Below, one piece after another: positions 61,220-62,506 of a DNA stretch of 62,506 nucleotides (its first letter is position 1; each line of letters starts with the position of its first letter). Source of the DNA: JAHCIE01 sp034431435 (lineage in GTDB: Bacteria > Chloroflexota > Anaerolineae > Epilineales > JAHCIE01); the NCBI GenBank assembly GCA_034431435.1, contig DAOUDG010000076.1, forward strand, positions 1 through 62,506. Direction: 5' to 3'. The notes beneath the pieces are model-generated. The model was not told where the DNA came from. It saw nothing but the letters and a program-made list of their open reading frames with translations, and made no database searches. A program made the translations under genes and the position numbers.

Positions 61220-61993
61220 TCAGAAGGTCAGCTTGAGGCTGATGGGGGCGTGGTCCGACCCCATCACCTCACTATGAATGTCGCAGTCGATGACCGCGTC
61301 CTTCAGGTCAGGCGAGACGAAGAAGTAGTCGAGTCGCCAGCCGACGTTACGCTCCCGCGCCCGCGTCACCTGATCCCACCAACTGTACTTCACCTCATCG
61401 GGGTGCACGAGGCGGAAGGCATCGATCAGGCCCAGGTCAAAGAACTCCTCCAGGGCGGCGCGCTCCTCCGGCAGGAAACCCGACGTCTTGGCGTTCTCCT
61501 TTGGGCGGGCCAGGTCGATCTCGCGATGGGCCGTGTTCACGTCGCCCGTCACCACGACCGGGCGACCTCGTCGCATCCAGTCGCCCACCACCTCCAGGAA
61601 GCGGCGATAGAAAGCGATCTTGTGGGCTACCCACTCAGGACCGCGCCCACCGTTGGGGAAGTAGACGTTGAACAGCACGAAATCGCCGAAGTCGGTCATC
61701 AGGGCGCGGCCCTCATGATCGAAGCGTGTGTCCGAGAGGCCGACGGCTGTGCCCACGGGGGAGGTGCGGCTATAGGTGCACACGCCACTGTAGCCCGCCT
61801 TCTCGGCCGAGGCGAAGCATACCTCATACCCCGGCGGCGACAGCAGGGCCTTCGACAATTGCTCCGGCTTCGCCTTCGTCTCCTGCACGCATACGACATC
61901 CGCGCCGCTCGCCAACATCCAGTCGACGAACCCCTTCTTCTCGGCGGCTCGTATGCCGTTGACGTTCCACGACATCGCTAAAATCTCCGCCAC
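61220..61993 (-). CDS. xth: Exodeoxyribonuclease III
   Basis: The 257-aa AP endonuclease/3'-exonuclease acts in base-excision repair. It has all EEP blocks: SWNVNGIR, QETKAKPEQL (metal Glu), GYSGVCTYSR, VVTGDVNTAHREIDL, GWRLDYFFVS and the catalytic GSDHAPI. GTG 61993 was chosen because GGAGG stands 5 bases upstream and VAEILAMSWN aligns with the first strand; ATG 61975 is possible. The 5' end abuts a decayed recombinase gene. Confidence 0.93.
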   Translation of the reverse strand: MAEILAMSWNVNGIRAAEKKGFVDWMLASGADVVCVQETKAKPEQLSKALLSPPGYEVCFASAEKAGYSGVCTYSRTSPVGTAVGLSDTRFDHEGRALMTDFGDFVLFNVYFPNGGRGPEWVAHKIAFYRRFLEVVGDWMRRGRPVVVTGDVNTAHREIDLARPKENAKTSGFLPEERAALEEFFDLGLIDAFRLVHPDEVKYSWWDQVTRARERNVGWRLDYFFVSPDLKDAVIDCDIHSEVMGSDHAPISLKLTF

Positions 61994-62357
61994 GATTGCC
62001 TCCACCTCGCCTGGTCTCGGATGCGTCCGCCGGGATAGCGACCGGCTCGGAATTCAACACACAGGTCAGATACGCGACCATCTCGTTGCCTTCAGGAACA
62101 ACAGTCACCTCGACCTGTAAGTATGCCACAATTTGCCGCCGGATGGCGAGGTCGTCATCAGCCCGGGGCAGGCCGCCTTTGATGGCCTGCGTGAACGTCT
62201 GCACAGCCTCGATCGTGGCCTCGATATCCAGCTCAGGAACAAGGCTCTTCTGAAGGTCCGTGCGCCGCTCGATCAGTCCATCTATCAGCCGTTCGATGTC
62301 CTGCTGCATCTGGACGAGGCGTGCGTTCGTGCGTGCACTGGACGACTCCATGCGCAT
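61994..62357 (-). pseudogene. C-terminal remnant of a serine recombinase-like gene
   Basis: A frame of about 120 codons before the exonuclease gene reads like the C-terminal coiled region of large serine recombinases: MQQDIERLIDGLIERRTDLQ, then IRRQIVAYLQVEVTVVPEGN. The catalytic Ser domain and zinc ribbon are absent, and the frame then runs on into the exonuclease gene in another phase. It is probably a leftover cut by the adjacent insertion element. Confidence 0.45.
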
Positions 62358-62389
62358 GAAAATGTATCCCTAAGGATCATGTCTAACAA

Positions 62390-62506
62390 CTAGGCCACCT
62401 TGGCGAAGTTGTTGATGGTGTCAATCGGGCGCTTGCCCATGTTGCGGTAGCCTTGATGCGGTCGCTCGTAGTTGTAGAAGGACAGCCAGTGGTCGAGATC
62501 GGCCTG
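62390..62506 (-). mobile_element. IS481/IS3-like transposase, C-terminal end (partial)
   Basis: The last 117 bases encode, on the minus strand, the final 38 residues of an rve-type transposase. HWLSFYNYERPHQGYRNMGKRP is the usual end of the DDE domain, followed by a stop at 62390. TGTCTAAC at ~62380 may be the element's terminal repeat. The rest of the element lies beyond the window. Confidence 0.88.

Overview
The window is GC-rich, densely coded bacterial DNA. Several features point to an aerobic or facultative member of the Chloroflexota. These are an FMN riboswitch in front of a RibXY riboflavin importer, many lipoproteins with Pro/Ala/Thr-rich linkers, two large secreted proteases ending in an FLPLILR-like tail, a two-Sco copper-delivery operon, and a Mycobacterium-like epimerase/acyltransferase pair. 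This is an inference from gene content, since no species-level marker is complete. The left edge is the 3' end of a 23S rRNA gene and the right edge is the 3' end of an IS transposase, so the window looks like a contig that ends in repeated sequence.

Region by region. 1-5.1 kb: 23S end and terminator, an FAD oxidoreductase, a small HTH protein plus HNH nuclease, and two mannosyl-transfer enzymes that use polyprenyl lipids. 5.1-8.1 kb: FMN riboswitch, ribX, ribY and coaX (vitamin/cofactor supply). 8.2-12.5 kb: Sco, YtkA-cytochrome c, Sco, PCuAC, cupredoxin and a PD40 lipoprotein (copper handling at the outer face of the membrane). 12.5-21.4 kb: a Tet-type MFS exporter, a lipid cluster (epimerase, PlsC-like acyltransferase, SCP2), an unknown secreted protein, an AraC-type regulator and an ABC-2 exporter. 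The MFS and ABC exporters share an almost identical palindrome-plus-promoter module. 21.4-28.4 kb: an acyl-ACP-reductase-like fusion, NHL lipoprotein, Fe-alcohol dehydrogenase and SCP2 protein (possible fatty aldehyde/alcohol route), then an MtaD-type deaminase fused to a CYTH domain. 28.5-43.5 kb: M16C protease, site-2 protease, AttH/CrtC-like lipocalin, RbsD, an OafA-SH3-SGNH acyltransferase, a decayed ArsR/MFS cassette, DinB, MsrPQ and an M23 peptidase. 43.6-48.2 kb: a pyrimidine operon, pyrC-pyrB-pyrF/E-pyrD, with a leader attenuator. 48.2-53 kb: two MFS carriers, an LLM oxidoreductase and a metallophosphatase. 53-60.6 kb: large secreted M6 and M30-like metalloproteases. 60.7-62.5 kb: VOC protein, exonuclease III, recombinase remnant and IS end.

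The observations most worth following are the MtaD-CYTH fusion, the duplicated operator/promoter module controlling two unrelated exporters, the acyl-ACP-reductase-like fusion next to ADH and SCP2 genes with their own consensus promoter, the pyr leader attenuator combined with a metazoan-CAD-like dihydroorotase, and the relic ArsR cassette. No CRISPR array, tRNA gene, prophage or recognisable defence island was found.
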